From: Haematococcus lacustris
Taxonomy: Eukaryota > Chlorophyta > Chlorophyceae > Chlamydomonadales > Haematococcaceae
Assembly (NCBI GenBank): GCA_030144725.1
Contig: JASKMD010000017.1
Span: 4,285,521-4,349,520, forward strand
Direction: 5' to 3'
Length of the DNA stretch: 64,000 bases
Below are positions 12,027 to 24,769 of this stretch, in pieces (the stretch's first letter is position 1; each line of letters opens with the position of its first letter). The notes under the pieces are model-generated. The model did not search any database. It was not told the DNA's origin and was given only the letters and a program-made list of their open reading frames with translations. The position numbers and the translations under genes are program-made.

Positions 12027-15000
12027 ATGGGGCTTGCGGTGTATCAAATAGTGACGGGCTTGGCCCTGGGATGTACTGCCATCGTGGTCTTCATCGTGGC
12101 TGTGTGAGCGTGCCCAGCAGGCACTGCGTAGCTTAGGCCAGAGCTCCACCCCACCCCACCCCACCCCCATTCCAAGATGCAATGCAAAGAGCTGCCACAC
12201 AGCCTGCAGCAGCACAATGCTAGGAGGGCCATGGAGCATCACAGCACAGCACATCACACATGGCCAGAGGAGACCGCCACAGTCATCTTACCAGCAACCA
12301 GGCATATGAGGGTCACCACAGCCCAGTGAGCCTAGTGCCCAGTGCGCCTGACTTGGCTACAGGGAGGCCATCCCTAGCGCCTCCGCCGAACGCTTGAAGA
12401 TCAACCAGAACGCCAGCACCAACGCGGTGGCCCTAGGTAATGCAGCCACCCTGGAGGCACGTCAGCTAGCAGTGGGCAGACAGGCAAGCAGGGCTGCAGG
12501 GCTCCTCTAGCATCCTGGCCAACACCAGCAGGGCTGGGGAAGCCCTGGCCTTGGTCTGTCAGCCTGCCCAGCCCTTATGGCGCATCACTACCAGCAGGGC
12601 GGCAAGCAGGGCGGCATGGCTTCACGCAGAGGCACTGTGACCTGCTGCTGCTGTGTAGCCTGTTTTCGAACAGGCTCAATGTGTTAATGCCAAAGCCATA
12701 CCATCGGTGACGAGCAGTGTCAGTGTGCCTGAGTTCAATGCCGTCATCACCACTGCCATCAGCCCACTGCAGCCACTGGCACCGGTGACTTGCTGACACA
12801 CTGGTGAATGGCATGGCTGACGCTGACCATGCCACGATGAGGTTGAGGCCAATGACTGGGTGTGATGTGACACCATCATTGCCGCTGCCATCACCACTGA
12901 CCCTGTGATGTGTCACCCCGTGTGATGGTGCAACCAAGGGCACCACATGAGCCCCCGCACTGACCCTCAAACCGCTTGCTCCAGGCTCACCGCAACCCGC
13001 ACCTGACCTGGCTGGGGCTTCCAGCCTTCAGGCCTGGTGGGCTTGCTGCGGTCCAGCTCCTCCTCACAGGGCTGGGGGCTGTTCATAGCTGAGCTGACCC
13101 TGCTGGTGCGGAACTCATCCACTGTCACCACCTTGCCTTTTACCCTGTCGATTGGCCCGCCGCTGTTGGGCCTCTCCACCACCTTGCGGCAGGCCTGAAG
13201 CACGGCCTTGGCCCCCCACCCACCCCGGGTGCCAATGCCAGCTTCAGCAAAAAACACCACCAGCTGCTTACGGGTCCCCCACCAGGCTATTGGGCCTGCA
13301 GTCCACAGGCTGTGCCCTGGACCCACCCCTTGTGCTGGCGTGCCTGTGCGGACTGCCTCGCGCAGGCCTGGTCATCTACACAGCTGCCCGCTGGCTGCTG
13401 CAGCTGTTCACTGGCCTGCAGGGCCTGCTGCTCACCGCCAGCAAGCAGGTCTGAAGATGGGGGGCCCTCATGTGGCAGGGTAAGGCAGGGCAGCACCAGG
13501 CCTGCTTTGGCCAGCTGCCCTGCCGCGGCTTGCCTTGCACCCACACTGCTCATTGCAGCAGCAACACCACCAGCAGCACCACCAGCACCAGCACCACCTC
13601 TGCCAGGGACCCAAGTAACGAGCAGCAGCCCCCTCACCAGAAGCAAGCGGAGCAGCAGCAGCACCACCCCTTACAATAGGCCATCAGAGCCAGCCTCAAC
13701 CTGAAGCCAACGGCTCCATGCTGGTGGCGGAGGCAGCAGGCCGTGTGAGGGGCAGCAGGCCGTATGAGGGGCAGCAGGCCGTGTGAGGGGCAGCAGGCCG
13801 TATGAGGGGCAGCCTTTACAGCTGCGACCTGACTGGCTGCTGCATGAGCCTGAACCCACCCTTCACCTCGCCTACCCACCCTCACCCTCACCCTCACCCG
13901 CCCCTCACCCGCCCACCTGCTCACCCGCCCGGCGCCCCACCTGCTGCTGTCAGCTCTGTTGCTGACGCGCCTCCTGCTCTGCCCCCCTCCGCCCCCTCCT
14001 GGTCGCAGGGCATCCTCACCTACTCGGCCCGTGTGATCCGCATGGCCCGCCTGTACCTCATCTGCTGCTGGGCGCTGCTGCTGTCTGACCTGAACCCCCT
14101 GTCGTGGAACCAGGCGTCCTGGGCCTCCCGTTCCACTGCAGGCACGCTTAGGGGGCAGCGCCACGCTTAGGGGCAGGGTGAGGGGTGCGGTGAGGGGCAG
14201 GGTGAGGGATGGGGTAAGAGGCGGGGTGAGGGGTAGGGTTTGGTGGAGGGAGGGAGGGGTGAGGGGGGCGAGCCAGTGGGGTGGACACTGGCAACACTGG
14301 ACTGACCAAGAGTCAGTTAGGGTGGGGGAGGGGGGGCCACAGCCGCATAGGCGCTCCTGACCTCAGTTTCTCCTTTGCCAGACAGGGGGTTTGCTGGGCA
14401 GCTCCACTGGGGCTAGCTGTAGTGCCATAGGGCTGCTCCTCCAGTGCTGCTGCATGCTCCAGCTGCCAGGTGTGGGTGCGCACGCTGCCAGTATCCCCTA
14501 GTGGCTGGCTGCTGCTAGGGACTGGCTGATGCTGCTCTGTTGCCTCCTTCTGGCCCATTACAGCTGTGGCTGTGCTGCTAGTGAGGGCGGCTGGACCTGG
14601 CTGGCTGCATGTGGCGGGTGTGCTTGTTGTTGCAGCACTGTCCAGCGCTGGCTTCATCCCTCTGCCCATGGACGTCATCTGCTGCTACATGGCCTGGTCC
14701 CTCAAGACCAAGCTGGCTGCGCAGAGGGAGGTGAGGGCGCTTGGATGCTGCTGCTGCCCAGGCCTTGCGGGGTACTACAAGTACTTTTGCTGGAAACTAA
14801 TAGTTTTACGATAACATCTAAACATGCAGAAAATGACGATGTTTTGATCTGAGGTTGGGTGGATATGCAGGGGGCCGGGCGGGTGAGAGGGCGAGGGGTC
14901 AGGGTCGGGGTCTCTGCTGATGCCCCTGCTGGCCTGCCCTCCTCATGGCCGCCCCACCCTGACTAAGCTTGCTGTAGCTGTTCACCACGCGGCTTACCCC

Positions 15001-16254
15001 TTTGCCTAGCCATTGAGGCAGGCTGCCGCTCCCCCTGCCCCCACAGGGCCTGTTCCAAGGTCTGCCGGTGATGACCAGCCAGAGCAAGCCCGCCCACATT
15101 CTCACCACCCACCATGTGTGCGACATGCACGGCCCCTGGGACCCCCCCTGGCTGGACCCACTCAGCCCCCCAGGCCCCCACCCTCCTCCCACCACCATCA
15201 CCACCTCCCCTTACCTCCCCGCAAGCCAGAGACAGCAGCTGCACCCTCTTCCTCAGCAGCAGCAGCAGCAGCAGCAGCACTCCTCCCTGCCCCTGCCCTC
15301 CCCCCTCTCCCCCCCTCTCCCAGACCACGCGCCCACCAGGCACGCACATCAGGTGGTCCCCGCCCTCCCGCCCCGCCCCCCGCCCCTGCAGCTGCACCTG
15401 CCGCCCCTACCGCCCCACCACACAGGCGCAGTGCTGTCCGCCCCTGGCTGGCGCTTGCGGCCCCTGCCCCTCCTGCGCGCCCTGCTGCGCCTCACCAGCC
15501 TGGCAGCCGCCTCCACACTCTCACCGGGTGCCAGGCCAGCCCAGCAGCCGGGGCAGAGGCAGGGGGGGGGCCAGGCGGGGGGGCGCAGGGAGCAGGGCCC
15601 AGAGGGGCCCCCCTCCGCCACCCCCAAGCTGCGGCCCACAGCGGGGGGGGTGCGAGTGCCTGCGCTGCTGCAGAGGGTGCTGGACGAGCAGGTGGAGCAA
15701 GGCGGGAGGGCATGGGGTGAGCAGGGGCAGGAGGGGGTGCACAGCTGGCTCGGGGGTGAGCTGGCCGCCAGGGCCAATGGGTCGCTGCATCAGGCCATGG
15801 CGACAAGTTCCGCTCCAGGCTCACCTGATAACAACATCCCAAGCCCCCTCCCCCACCATCACGAACATCATACCCACCATCATACCCACCATCGTAACCA
15901 CCATAACAACCACCATCTCCAACCCCCACAGCAGCCCAGCCACCCTCCAGGGATCCACCGGGAGGCCTGGGGTGGGCTTGCACAGCCATCACCCGGGGCT
16001 GGGCAGGTAGTGGAGTCAGCTGCAGGCCTTGCCGCCCCCGCCGGCCTGCCCCCTGCCCTGCCCCAGCCAGCAGTCAGTGTGGAGCTGCACGCACACAGCG
16101 CACCCCCTGCCGCCCGCCCTGGGCCCCCCCTGGTCCCTTGCCTCCCCCCGATGCGCCCGGCTGCACCTTGGGCTGCCCAGCATCTGCAGCTGCTGCTGCG
16201 CCACTCACGGGCCTCAGGTGGGTGCGGGTGGAGAGTAGGGCGGCTGGGCAGTGG

Positions 16255-16323
<69 letters not shown>

Positions 16324-19300
16324 AGTGCCTTGTCAGCCAAGACCTGCTCTGCAGCTGCCACTGCTGCTGGCACCCCCGACACTCACGCTGCTGCCTGAGG
16401 GTGAGGCAAGGGTGCTGCTGTCGGGCCGGTGGTGCCTGATCAGGCACTGTTGCCAGCACCTCCACAGCTGTGCTGCCCACAGGTGGTCACACAGGAGGCG
16501 TGGCTCTGCAGCCTGCCCACAGCTCTGGGTCAAGCAGCAGCAGCAGCAGCAGCAGGGGGGTCAGGTCAGGGGAGCAGCAATGGGGAGCAGCCAGGAGGGT
16601 GGGAGGCATCCAGCAAGACATGGCTGTCCACCCTTTGTCTCTTGGTCACCCCGCACCCCCCCTCCCCTCCTCCTCCCTGTCCTCCCCCCCACCTCCCCCC
16701 CGGGGCGGCCCCCACCTGCAGCACCCGCCCAGCCTGCCCCTTCCCTCCTCCCCCGCTGCTGCTGCTGCTTCGACCTCCTTTCCCCCCGCTCCCCAGCTGT
16801 ACCCTTTGGGGGTGTGGAAGCGCGACAGCAGCAGCAGCAGCAGCGGGGGGCAGGCAGGGGAGCGCAGCAGCGCCTTCCACTCAGCTACCAGCCAAAGCTG
16901 GAGCGGGGAGGGGGCGGCAGGCAGTGACACCTACAGCGGGTCCCATGCCAGCCTGGCCAGCACCTGGCTGCTGCGCCTCAGCCGGGCCAACAGTATGCAG
17001 CGCCGCCCCTCAAGCAAGCTGAAGCTGGGGCTAGGGCCCCAAGGGGGGGCCGGGCAGGGGACCCTGGGGCGCCTGCCCCCTGACCTGCCTTGGTTGGCTC
17101 GGCCTGGGGTGCGCAGCAGCAGGCTGCAGGGGGCTGGCGGCGCCGCTTCATCAGAGTCAGATGCGCACCATGGGCAGAGGGGCCTGAGGGGGCATGGGGC
17201 GGGGGCGCCCAGGGAGAGGCGACACCCAGGTCAGCAGGGAGGCAGGCGAGGGGGAGGGCCTAGTCCAGACTGCGGCCTAGTCCAGACTGCCGGCAGCGCC
17301 TCACACTCCCCCAGTGGCAGCGAAGGCTCAGCCAGGGAGGGGTCGGCTGGGGGTGTGCTGGCAGACACCCAGGGGGAGCCTGCTGGCAGTGCCGCCCTGT
17401 GGCCGGCTGGGCTGTGGGACGCCCTGCAGCAGCACCAGCAGCCAGGGGTGGAGCAGGGCCCGGGAGGTGGCGCCTTCGCCCGCTCCCCCTCTCACTCTGC
17501 TCTGTTCTTTGCGTCAAGGTCCCTGGTCACACCTCGCTCTCACTCCCTGGCTGGCTCGGAGTCACACTCTCACGCCTCGCCTCACTCTTATGCTACCCAG
17601 TGTTATGACCCATTAGGGATGGGCAGGGCAGGAGGCTTGGGGGCCAGGACCAGCAGCTCAGTGGATGTAGCCAGGGGGGGGAGACACGCAACAGCAGCAG
17701 GGCTGAGGGGGGTGTGGCGGCGCTGGGTCTTGGTCAAGGAGGCTGTCAGGGAGAGGGGTGCTGCTGGCCTGGCAGGCGCCCCTGCCTCCTTGGCAGCGCC
17801 CCCTGGCTATGGGCCAGGGGCACCTATGCGGCCTAGGCTGCAGGCAACAGACAGCTCCGTAGCGCTGAACGCGGGCAGTGAGGGAGGGGCTGTGGCTCTG
17901 GGCCTGGGCTTACGCCCTGCTGATGACAGGCCCAGCCAGTTCAAATGGCAGGGCTGGGTGCAAGACTTGGAGGCGGGCCAAGGGGACGGGCAGGGGCTGG
18001 GAGGCAAGCGGTCAGGAGCGGGGAGGCTGGGGGCCAGGCAAAGGGCTGTGTCTGATGCTAGGTCCCAGACCGACCTCACGCTGACTGCGCCACAAAACTG
18101 CTCCGCGGCGCTACGCACTGTGAGCAAGAACGCGGCATCAGACAGCAGCGAGCCCAGAGCCTCGTCCGGGGTGGGCGACGCAGTTTCGCGCGGCGAAGAG
18201 CAGCGAACGGCGGCCTACACAAGCCACCACATGGCGGAAACCGCATCAGCGCGGCGCACCGCCCTCACACATGTCACACCAGCCTCGCGTCTGCAGCGGC
18301 GTGGCCTAAAGTGCAACGCCGACGACGTCCATCCTAGTCGAGCCTTGGAGCAGTCGGCGGCAGCATCTGGTGCCAGCACGCTGACCTGGATGAAGTCGAC
18401 GACCTCCTCCGCGAGCTCCTTGATGCCGACGCGACGCATTCAGAGCAGACCGGCCCCGACCTCGACAAACCACTTCAAACCGTTTGTCAATGCAGCCGCT
18501 CAACAATCCCCTTTCGCCCGGCAGCCCGTTGCCCAGTCCGTTTTAGCCAGTGGTGCAGACAAGCAGCTGGAGCAACCGGAGCAGGTGTCGGTAGCGCTTA
18601 AATGGCACCAGCAGTTGCAGCGTAACAAATCAGGCCTGGCAAGAGACGTAGATGAGCCGCTACCAGGGGATGCCAGCCCTACCCAACCCTCAGCAGAGCA
18701 GACCCAGCATGAGCAGCCAGCAACCGTCAAACCTCCAAAGGCACCCCCCAAGATGCCAGCAGCGCACCAGCTAGGCAGCCCGGCCCCCCACCCCCTGGCT
18801 GCCCAGCCACTGCCCAGGGTGCCCAGCAGAGCCCCAGAGACCCACACTGTGTATGGCCAGCCCCCCCCTTGCGACTTCTTCCTGCGCACAGCCACCACTA
18901 CCGCCACCGCCCTGTGCCTCACCCTCCACCCTCCTCACCCTCCTCCTCACACCCTCCACGCAGGCACCCAGCTGGCCGCAGCCGCCAGGATCAGCCCAGA
19001 CCCCCTGGCCGCGCCCCAGGCACGCCCCGCCCCCCCGCTCAGCACGCAGGACGCGCCTGGCGGGGCTGGAGAGCTGGGCAGCCTGCCGCCCCCCGCCCCG
19101 CCCCCCCTGGCCCTGGCGCTGAGGTCCCATCAGACCAAGGAGGGAGCTGCGGCCTCTGCCCGTGGCAAGGCCCTGCTCCATGCGGGCAGTGGCAACGGCA
19201 GGTCGCTGTCCATGAAGCTGCGCCGCCCTGCACCACACCCAGCCGCCAGCACTGCCGCCGCCAACCCTCCAGCTAGACAGTGAGTAGGGGCCTGCCTGGG

Positions 19301-20524
19301 AAGAGATGCGGGATGACATGCAGGGGGGTGGAGTAGCGTGGCTCAGCTGGCATAGCCCTGGCGCCACCCTGCCTGCCCCTCAAATAATGGCCAGGCATAG
19401 CTGCCACACACCTTTGGCCGCACACTCGCCAGCGCAACCCACCCCTGACCTGACCTGATGCATACAGCCTTGATGCGTACTTACTGTCATGCAGCTTTAG
19501 CCACACCCTTGCCAGCGCAACTTTAGCAGTCACCAGTCACACAAGTCACAGTATCGCTTGACATGCGCATGATTGTGCTTTATTGACGGAGATAGGCGGT
19601 GCGCAGGATGGCAAAGCGCAGGGTGCATTGTGCTTCTAGTGATAGTGAGATAGCGACTGCATGCCTGCTGACCTGACCCGACCCGACCTGACCCGACCTG
19701 ACCTGACCTGACCTGACCTTCAGGCCCTCTCATGTGCCCGGCCACCTCCCTGCCCACCCGCCTAGGCCAGGTGCCAGGACAGTCCCAGACTCCCAGACAC
19801 TGACCGCAGCCACCACCCCTACCCCCATGCCAGCCCCTGCTGACAAACACCAAGGGCCGCAGCCAAGGACCTGGGGCACTCCACCCGGCACCAGCCGCCC
19901 GCTGCTGCCCAGGGCCGCTACCTCTGCTGCCGAGCTGCTGGTTGGTGCACCTGCTCTAGGCCCTCCCTCAGGAACCCTCATCTCCCGCCAGGGCCCTCTC
20001 ACCCCTCCGGGGCAGCCTCAAGCCGGCCAGGGATTGGGGCAGCAGGGGGCCGCTGCCTCTACCTTCAAAACAGGCAGGCGTGGCAGCGCAGGCAGCGCAG
20101 CGGTCACGTGGACAGGAGGGCCTGGCCTTGACGGTGCTGCAGCTGGCCAGCGCAGCAATCAAGGGGGGGGCGGAGGGAGGGTAGCAGGGAGCAGCGGTGG
20201 TGCCAGTGGTGGCGGCAGCAGTGAGTCCAAGCCACAGTCGGCAAAGGCGCATGCTGGTGGCCAAGGTGGGTCCTGGCAGGCTGCTGTGTCGCGCCAACCA
20301 TCCCTGCCCGGGGTTTTCAAGCCCTGGTCAGCCCCTGCAGCACTAGTGGGGCAGCAGCAGCAACAAGGGCAACAACAAGCACAGAATCAAAGGCTACAGC
20401 AGCAACAGCGTCAGCACCAGCAACAAGGGCAGCAGCAACAGCTGAGGGCACAGCATCAGGGGCCTGGCCAGCAACGTCCCAGTGAAATCCAGCCCCAACC
20501 ACCCTATGCTGTATCGCCAGGCTG
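12027..20524 (+). CDS. Multi-pass membrane protein with a long disordered C-terminal tail, function unknown
   Basis: Six exons phase cleanly: 12027-12103, 12363-12436, 13309-13448, 14009-14141, 14564-14730 and 15047 to about 16217. The first five carry hydrophobic segments: LAVYQIVTGLALGCTAIVVF, LVLACLCGLPRAGLVIYTAA, MARLYLICCWALLLSD and VAGVLVVAALSSAGF. The rest is a tail rich in S, P, Q and A in exons to about 19282, then a last exon from about 19722 to TGA 20522-20524. Exon joints between 16217 and 16480 are not resolved; a TGCC microsatellite lies there in an intron. The intron after 14141 uses a GC donor (GCACGC) and is the only choice that keeps frame. Introns contain a Fanzor fragment (12920-13262, antisense) and a CTGAC repeat. 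No family recognised; a receptor-like or channel-like role would be a guess. Confidence 0.65.
12920..13262 (-). pseudogene. Fanzor fragment G (RuvC-II region)
   Basis: The minus-strand frame reads KQLVVFFAEAGIGTRGGWG and then VVTVDEFRTSRVSS, the central Fanzor block with the second catalytic acid. It continues to a stop and then VRGLMWCP, matching copies B and C. No RuvC-I or RuvC-III lies nearby. It sits antisense inside an intron of the membrane-protein gene (between 12436 and 13309), so it is probably a harmless remnant. Confidence 0.75.
16254..16322 (+). repeat. (TGCC)n microsatellite
   Basis: About 17 copies of a TGCC tetranucleotide, most likely intronic in the membrane-protein gene. 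The same unit recurs twice in the TAF6 gene. Confidence 0.9.
19666..19722 (+). repeat. CTGAC/CCGAC pentanucleotide repeat at an intron 3' end
   Basis: A run of CTGACC/CCGACC units ends in the inferred acceptor CTTCAG of the last exon of the membrane-protein gene. The unit resembles the CTGAC branch-point consensus. Confidence 0.7.
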
Positions 20525-21212
20525 ACGTGCACAACGGTGGTAGGCCATCATCATCAACAATACTGCTCACGCTACATGACAAGGCAGTCCTCCCGCTTGC
20601 ACCCGCTGACCCATGCGTGTTGCTCCAACATGCCCCGGGCCAGCAGCGGGTGTTAGGCCCTGCAGTCAGCACCAGGGCCAGCAGCAGGGACCAGGCTGAG
20701 GGTGCTGCAGCTGACCCACCCGACACTTCACCTCGCAGTCAGTGTGGAGAGCATCTGCAACATGGCCATCATTAGGCAGAGATGGCTCGACGCAGGTGGC
20801 TGGGTGCCACTGCTGCTCCTGCTGTTCCTGCGTTCATAGGGTGCTTGCAGGGTTCTGCCAAATAAAGACACGCCCCTTGCATTACACAACTGGCAACATT
20901 TACTGAGCACCCCTCCATGGGTCACTTCATAGGTTACACTATGGCATCTGCATCTGCCCAGGCACGCACACATAGCATGAATGCAGAAAGGCAATAAGGC
21001 ATGTTGGCTGCGGTCGAGGAAAGACAAGAACGCCCGCGGCTGAGCATCAGGTCTATTTTGTTTAACTCTGGGTTTACAAGCGCTGGGCTGGTTTTACATT
21101 AACAAGCACTGGGCTGGATTTTATAACATATGCATGATGTTGACATACACATGGACCTGTGGTATCCCAAGTTGCGTGAAAAGGCCACCGCCGTCTCAAG
21201 TCATACCGTACA
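20525..21212. other. Spacer with 3' UTR and a short direct repeat
   Basis: AATAAA occurs near 20860, but green algae usually use TGTAA, so this may not be the poly(A) signal. Two copies of an ACAAGCRCTGGGCTGG unit lie near 21074-21118, shortly before Fanzor copy B. No gene seen. Confidence 0.4.
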
Positions 21213-24158
21213 ATGGCTCGGAAGCAGCGGAAGGGCCCCGCCAAGCAAAAGCCGCGCTAGACAAAGAAACTGAAAGGTGCGTGTCACTAGCTGACTGCGT
21301 CGTCATCTCCGCGCTGTGTAGTAATCTGTCGCTCCTGTTGTGTAAATCGCAACATCTCGCTCACCTCAAGGAAAGCAACGACAGGATCGGAGGGACGGCA
21401 GGAAAACGAAGCGGCACCAGGTACGGGGCCGCCCCCGCCTTGTGTGTCCCCGCAGTGTATGCCGCAACTAGATTGATTGCTAATTGTGCTCGGCTGTAGG
21501 TGATCGAAGTCCTGGGTGGCACAGTGCTGTATGATCGCAAGAAGACAAAGCGCAAGATTATGTCGCACCTCCAGCAGCGGGCTGAGGTTCACTCCCAACT
21601 TCGGGTCGTAGCCTAGCTGTATGTTCCGCGTATCTTTCTGACCTGCCTGGTGGGCCCCGGGGTTCCTAGCAGCCCTTGCACCCGCAGCACCCAATGGGCC
21701 ACCCCTGCCCCTAGACAATGAAGACCCAATACTGCTGAGGCAGCTCAAAGAGTTCTGCGAATTCTTTGCCAACCTCAACTTCAAGGGTGTATACAACCAA
21801 CTGCAGCGGCGGCTTGTGCGCAAAGGCCAGCTCTGCCACCCCTTGCTCATGCCAGTCTTTGAGGACCAACAAACACCAGGCGCTGTTGGCCAAGCTGCAG
21901 GAGCTGGGCAGCATCAATTTTAGGGGTGACACCACCACCATTGGAGCGCATTCCATGCAGCTGGCGGTCAGCATGCAACAACATTTCACCAACCCAGGCA
22001 AGTGTCGATGGTGAGTGCTGACCTGACCTGACCTGACCTGACCTGACCTGTGACCTGTGACCTGTGACCTGTGACCTGTGACCTGTGACCTGACCTGAGT
22101 GCTTTGTCAAGCTGTATGCCAAGGCAGCCAGGGCCCGGCTAGGCTGGAGCGAGGTGGAGGCCCGGCTGTTCATCAGGATGGCGTGTGAGTATGGCATCAA
22201 CGCCAAGAGCTCGGAACTGCAGGCCGTCAACCTGGACAAGGACGACGTGAGCGACTTCAAAGGAGGAGGCTGCCAAGCACCGCCGTCTGCTGGGCGTGAA
22301 GAAGCAAGGCTCCTTGCAGGACACACTGCCCCTGCCCTGCCGCATGCGACATGCAGTGCATGTGTGCCGTCGCCTGGAGCAGTGGCAGCAGCCCCCCACC
22401 CCACCCGCGCCAGGGCAGCCAAAGCGCGGCAAGCGTAGGGCTGGGCCCCGAACCCTGACCTGCCCACCCCCCTTCACCCTCATCCCCATGGCCAGGGTGG
22501 GGATCCACTTCATCAAGCTCGACAGCAGGGTGTTGCACCGGGTGTGCAAGCAGCTGGGTCTAACCAAGGAGACCAAGGCAGCCTTCACCTCAGAGCCAGC
22601 ACTGAGCCAGCACTGGGCTAGTTGGTTCAACACGGGCAAGCTTTGCATCAAGGGGTTTTAGTTTGAGAGGACGGTGGACACAGACAGTGTCAGCGCGTGC
22701 CTGCACACGCCCCCTCCCCCCTCCTCCTGCCCCACCCCCTGCGACCAGCAGCAACAGCCGCCCAAGTGCAGCAGCAGCAGCGGCCCATGCAGTGGGACCC
22801 CCCCACATAGGCATGGGCATAGTTGAGCAGCGCGAGTTTGTGTTTGATCATTGATTGGGGTGGGCATCGACCCCGGCGTCACCCAGGCAGTCAGTGCAGC
22901 CTCAGGGGTGTGGGACCAGGACTCAGGCCAGCTGGTAGTAGACCAGCTCAGCCGGAAGAAGCTGAACAAGGGCCAGGTGCCGCATGCCAGTGGCCTGAAC
23001 AACTCCCGCCGTGACACCCAGCGGTGGCTAGCTCCAATCAAGCCCCACCTCCAGCACCTGGCAGCAGCCAGCTCAGCCGGCACCTCCCTGGAGGCCAACC
23101 TGGAGCACATCATCGTCACGCTGGCCACATGGGATGCGGTGTGAGTGGTGTAACTGGACCCCAAGTGGGCACGTCAGCGGCTGCGACTGTACGGAGGCCA
23201 GGACAGGGCGCTGAAGCACTTCTTTAAGAAGGTGAGGGTGGGTGGGTGGGTGGGTGGGTGGGAGGGCAAGGATCTGAGAGGTGGTGGGTTGGGCATGAAG
23301 TGAAAAAGTGGTTGACTGTGCCATTCCTGACCTGGTGCCACCAAGTCAGCCACCATGCATGTGCCTCGTGTGCATGGCTGCACTTAAAGGATAAGAGGTG
23401 GCTGAGGTGTCCATGGAGCGCCATGGGCGTGCCAAGCAGCTGGTGGTGTTCTTCGGTGCAGCTAGCATCGGCACCCAGGGAGGGTGGGGTGCTGATGCGG
23501 TGCTGCGGGCCTGCTGCAAGGTGGTGTGCAGGCCCAGGGGCACAGATCAGAGGCGGGGCAGGGTGGTGCTAGTGGATGAGCACCGTACCACCCCGGTCAA
23601 GTAAACAGTGAAAGGCCAGCAGCCATGTGACCATGAGCAGCCCACCAGGCCTGCACGCTGGAAGCCCCCAACAGGGTAGGTGGAACACCGCCTGCTGCGT
23701 TCAGCCTGGAGCCTGCAGCATGACCAGCCTGTGAGGGGCCTCATGTGGTGCCTGGTAGTGTTCCCGCGCTCCCTGCCACAGCCCCCACACAGCCAGGCAG
23801 CCACACAGCCTACAGCCTCGGAGCCTGGGCCCAGCACTCTCCCGCCAGCCAAGCGCAACAAGCGCACCACGGCTGAGCAGGCAGCTGAGCCCACCCAGCC
23901 CACCAAAGGCACAGGCAAGGGCAAGGGCAAGGCTGCTGAAGCCAAGCCAGCACCGCAGCCAGGCAGGTGGCTGGACAGGGACTGCAATGCAACGCTGAAC
24001 ATGCAGCGCATTGGGGAGAGCAGGTGGCGGCTGCTGAGCTATGCTACTGGCCAGAGCAGGGGAAGCTGCCAGCCAAGGGCAAGGAGTACCCTGGCCTGGG
24101 CTACAAGCGGCTGCGAGACCGCCCACTCAAGTCCCAGCAGCAGCCTGTTGAGGCATAG
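21213..24158 (+). pseudogene. Fanzor copy B, near full-length but decayed
   Basis: A basic start (MARKQRKGPAKQKPR) begins at 21213. Exons then encode EFCEFFANLNFKGVYNQLQR, a helical N-terminal part, VCKQLGLTKETKAAFTS and VDTDSVSAC. The nuclease follows: RuvC-I VGIDPGVTQAVSAASG (Asp codon 22869-22871), RLYGGQDRALKHFF, RuvC-II LVVFFGAASIGTQGGWG with VVLVDEHRTT, a K/P-rich linker, and RuvC-III LDRDCNATLNMQRIGESRW. All three acids are still encoded. Lesions include TAG inside the N-terminal exon, frameshifts near 21870, 22270 and 24030, TAG at 22659-22661, TGA near 23144 and stops near 23604 and 23678. An intron holds a (CTGACC/CTGTGACC) repeat (22019-22095). This is the reference copy for the family here and shows its full intron-containing layout. 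Confidence 0.85.
22019..22095 (+). repeat. (CTGAC)n and (CTGTGAC)n repeat
   Basis: Five- and seven-base units in tandem just before a Fanzor B exon, probably within its intron. It is the same kind of repeat as at 19666-19722. Confidence 0.75.
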
Positions 24159-24769
24159 TAATGCCCCCCCCTTTGAGCTGCCATCAGATTACATTAGCGC
24201 ATGTTTGTCATGCCAACTCGAGACTACAGCCCTCAGGGGTCAGGCAATAGTGTAGGTGGTAGGCGACCATGACCACGTGTATGCGCATTGGGTGTACTCC
24301 ACACAACCCCTTGGCACCATTTGAGTTGTCCCGCTCTTCATCCCTAGTGGTCCCAAGTGGTCTGACTTAAATGTAGACCCCAGTGTGGGACAAGGGGGCT
24401 GAGCATCAAGCCACCCTGCAGGCCAAGAAGAGGTGATGACGCAGGGCACCAGATACGGGGGCAGGCCACCTGCTGCTTGTTGTACTTGGTAGAATATGTA
24501 TTTGAGTAGATGGCCGCAGGCGCCCACATTGCCCACCGCAGATGTTCGCCTTCCAAAGATTTTGTCCTGACTACAAGAAACAAGCTGCAGCGGCTCTATT
24601 ACAAAATAGTGGCTAATGTTTAGTTTTCCATCTACTGCATAAACATGACAGACCCACAAGAACAACCACGCATCATGTACTCCACGTCCAGCGTTCCCGT
24701 TTCCGCCCCTCAACGTCGTCCATCAATACCAGTCTTCGGAATTAAACGAGGCATATGAACCGTGTGCAG
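24159..24769 (+). other. 3' tail of Fanzor copy B and unexplained flank
   Basis: From about 24236 the sequence GTCAGGCAATAGTGTAGG begins a block shared with the tails of copies C, D and E and with the insertion at 40364. After about 24330 the match to copy C fades. The rest to 24769 shows no gene. Confidence 0.6.

Noticed and set aside
22851..24158. Bacterial IS607/IS200 TnpB insertion or contamination
   Set aside because: The copies contain spliceosomal introns and sit within algal gene context, and their block order is that of Fanzor proteins.
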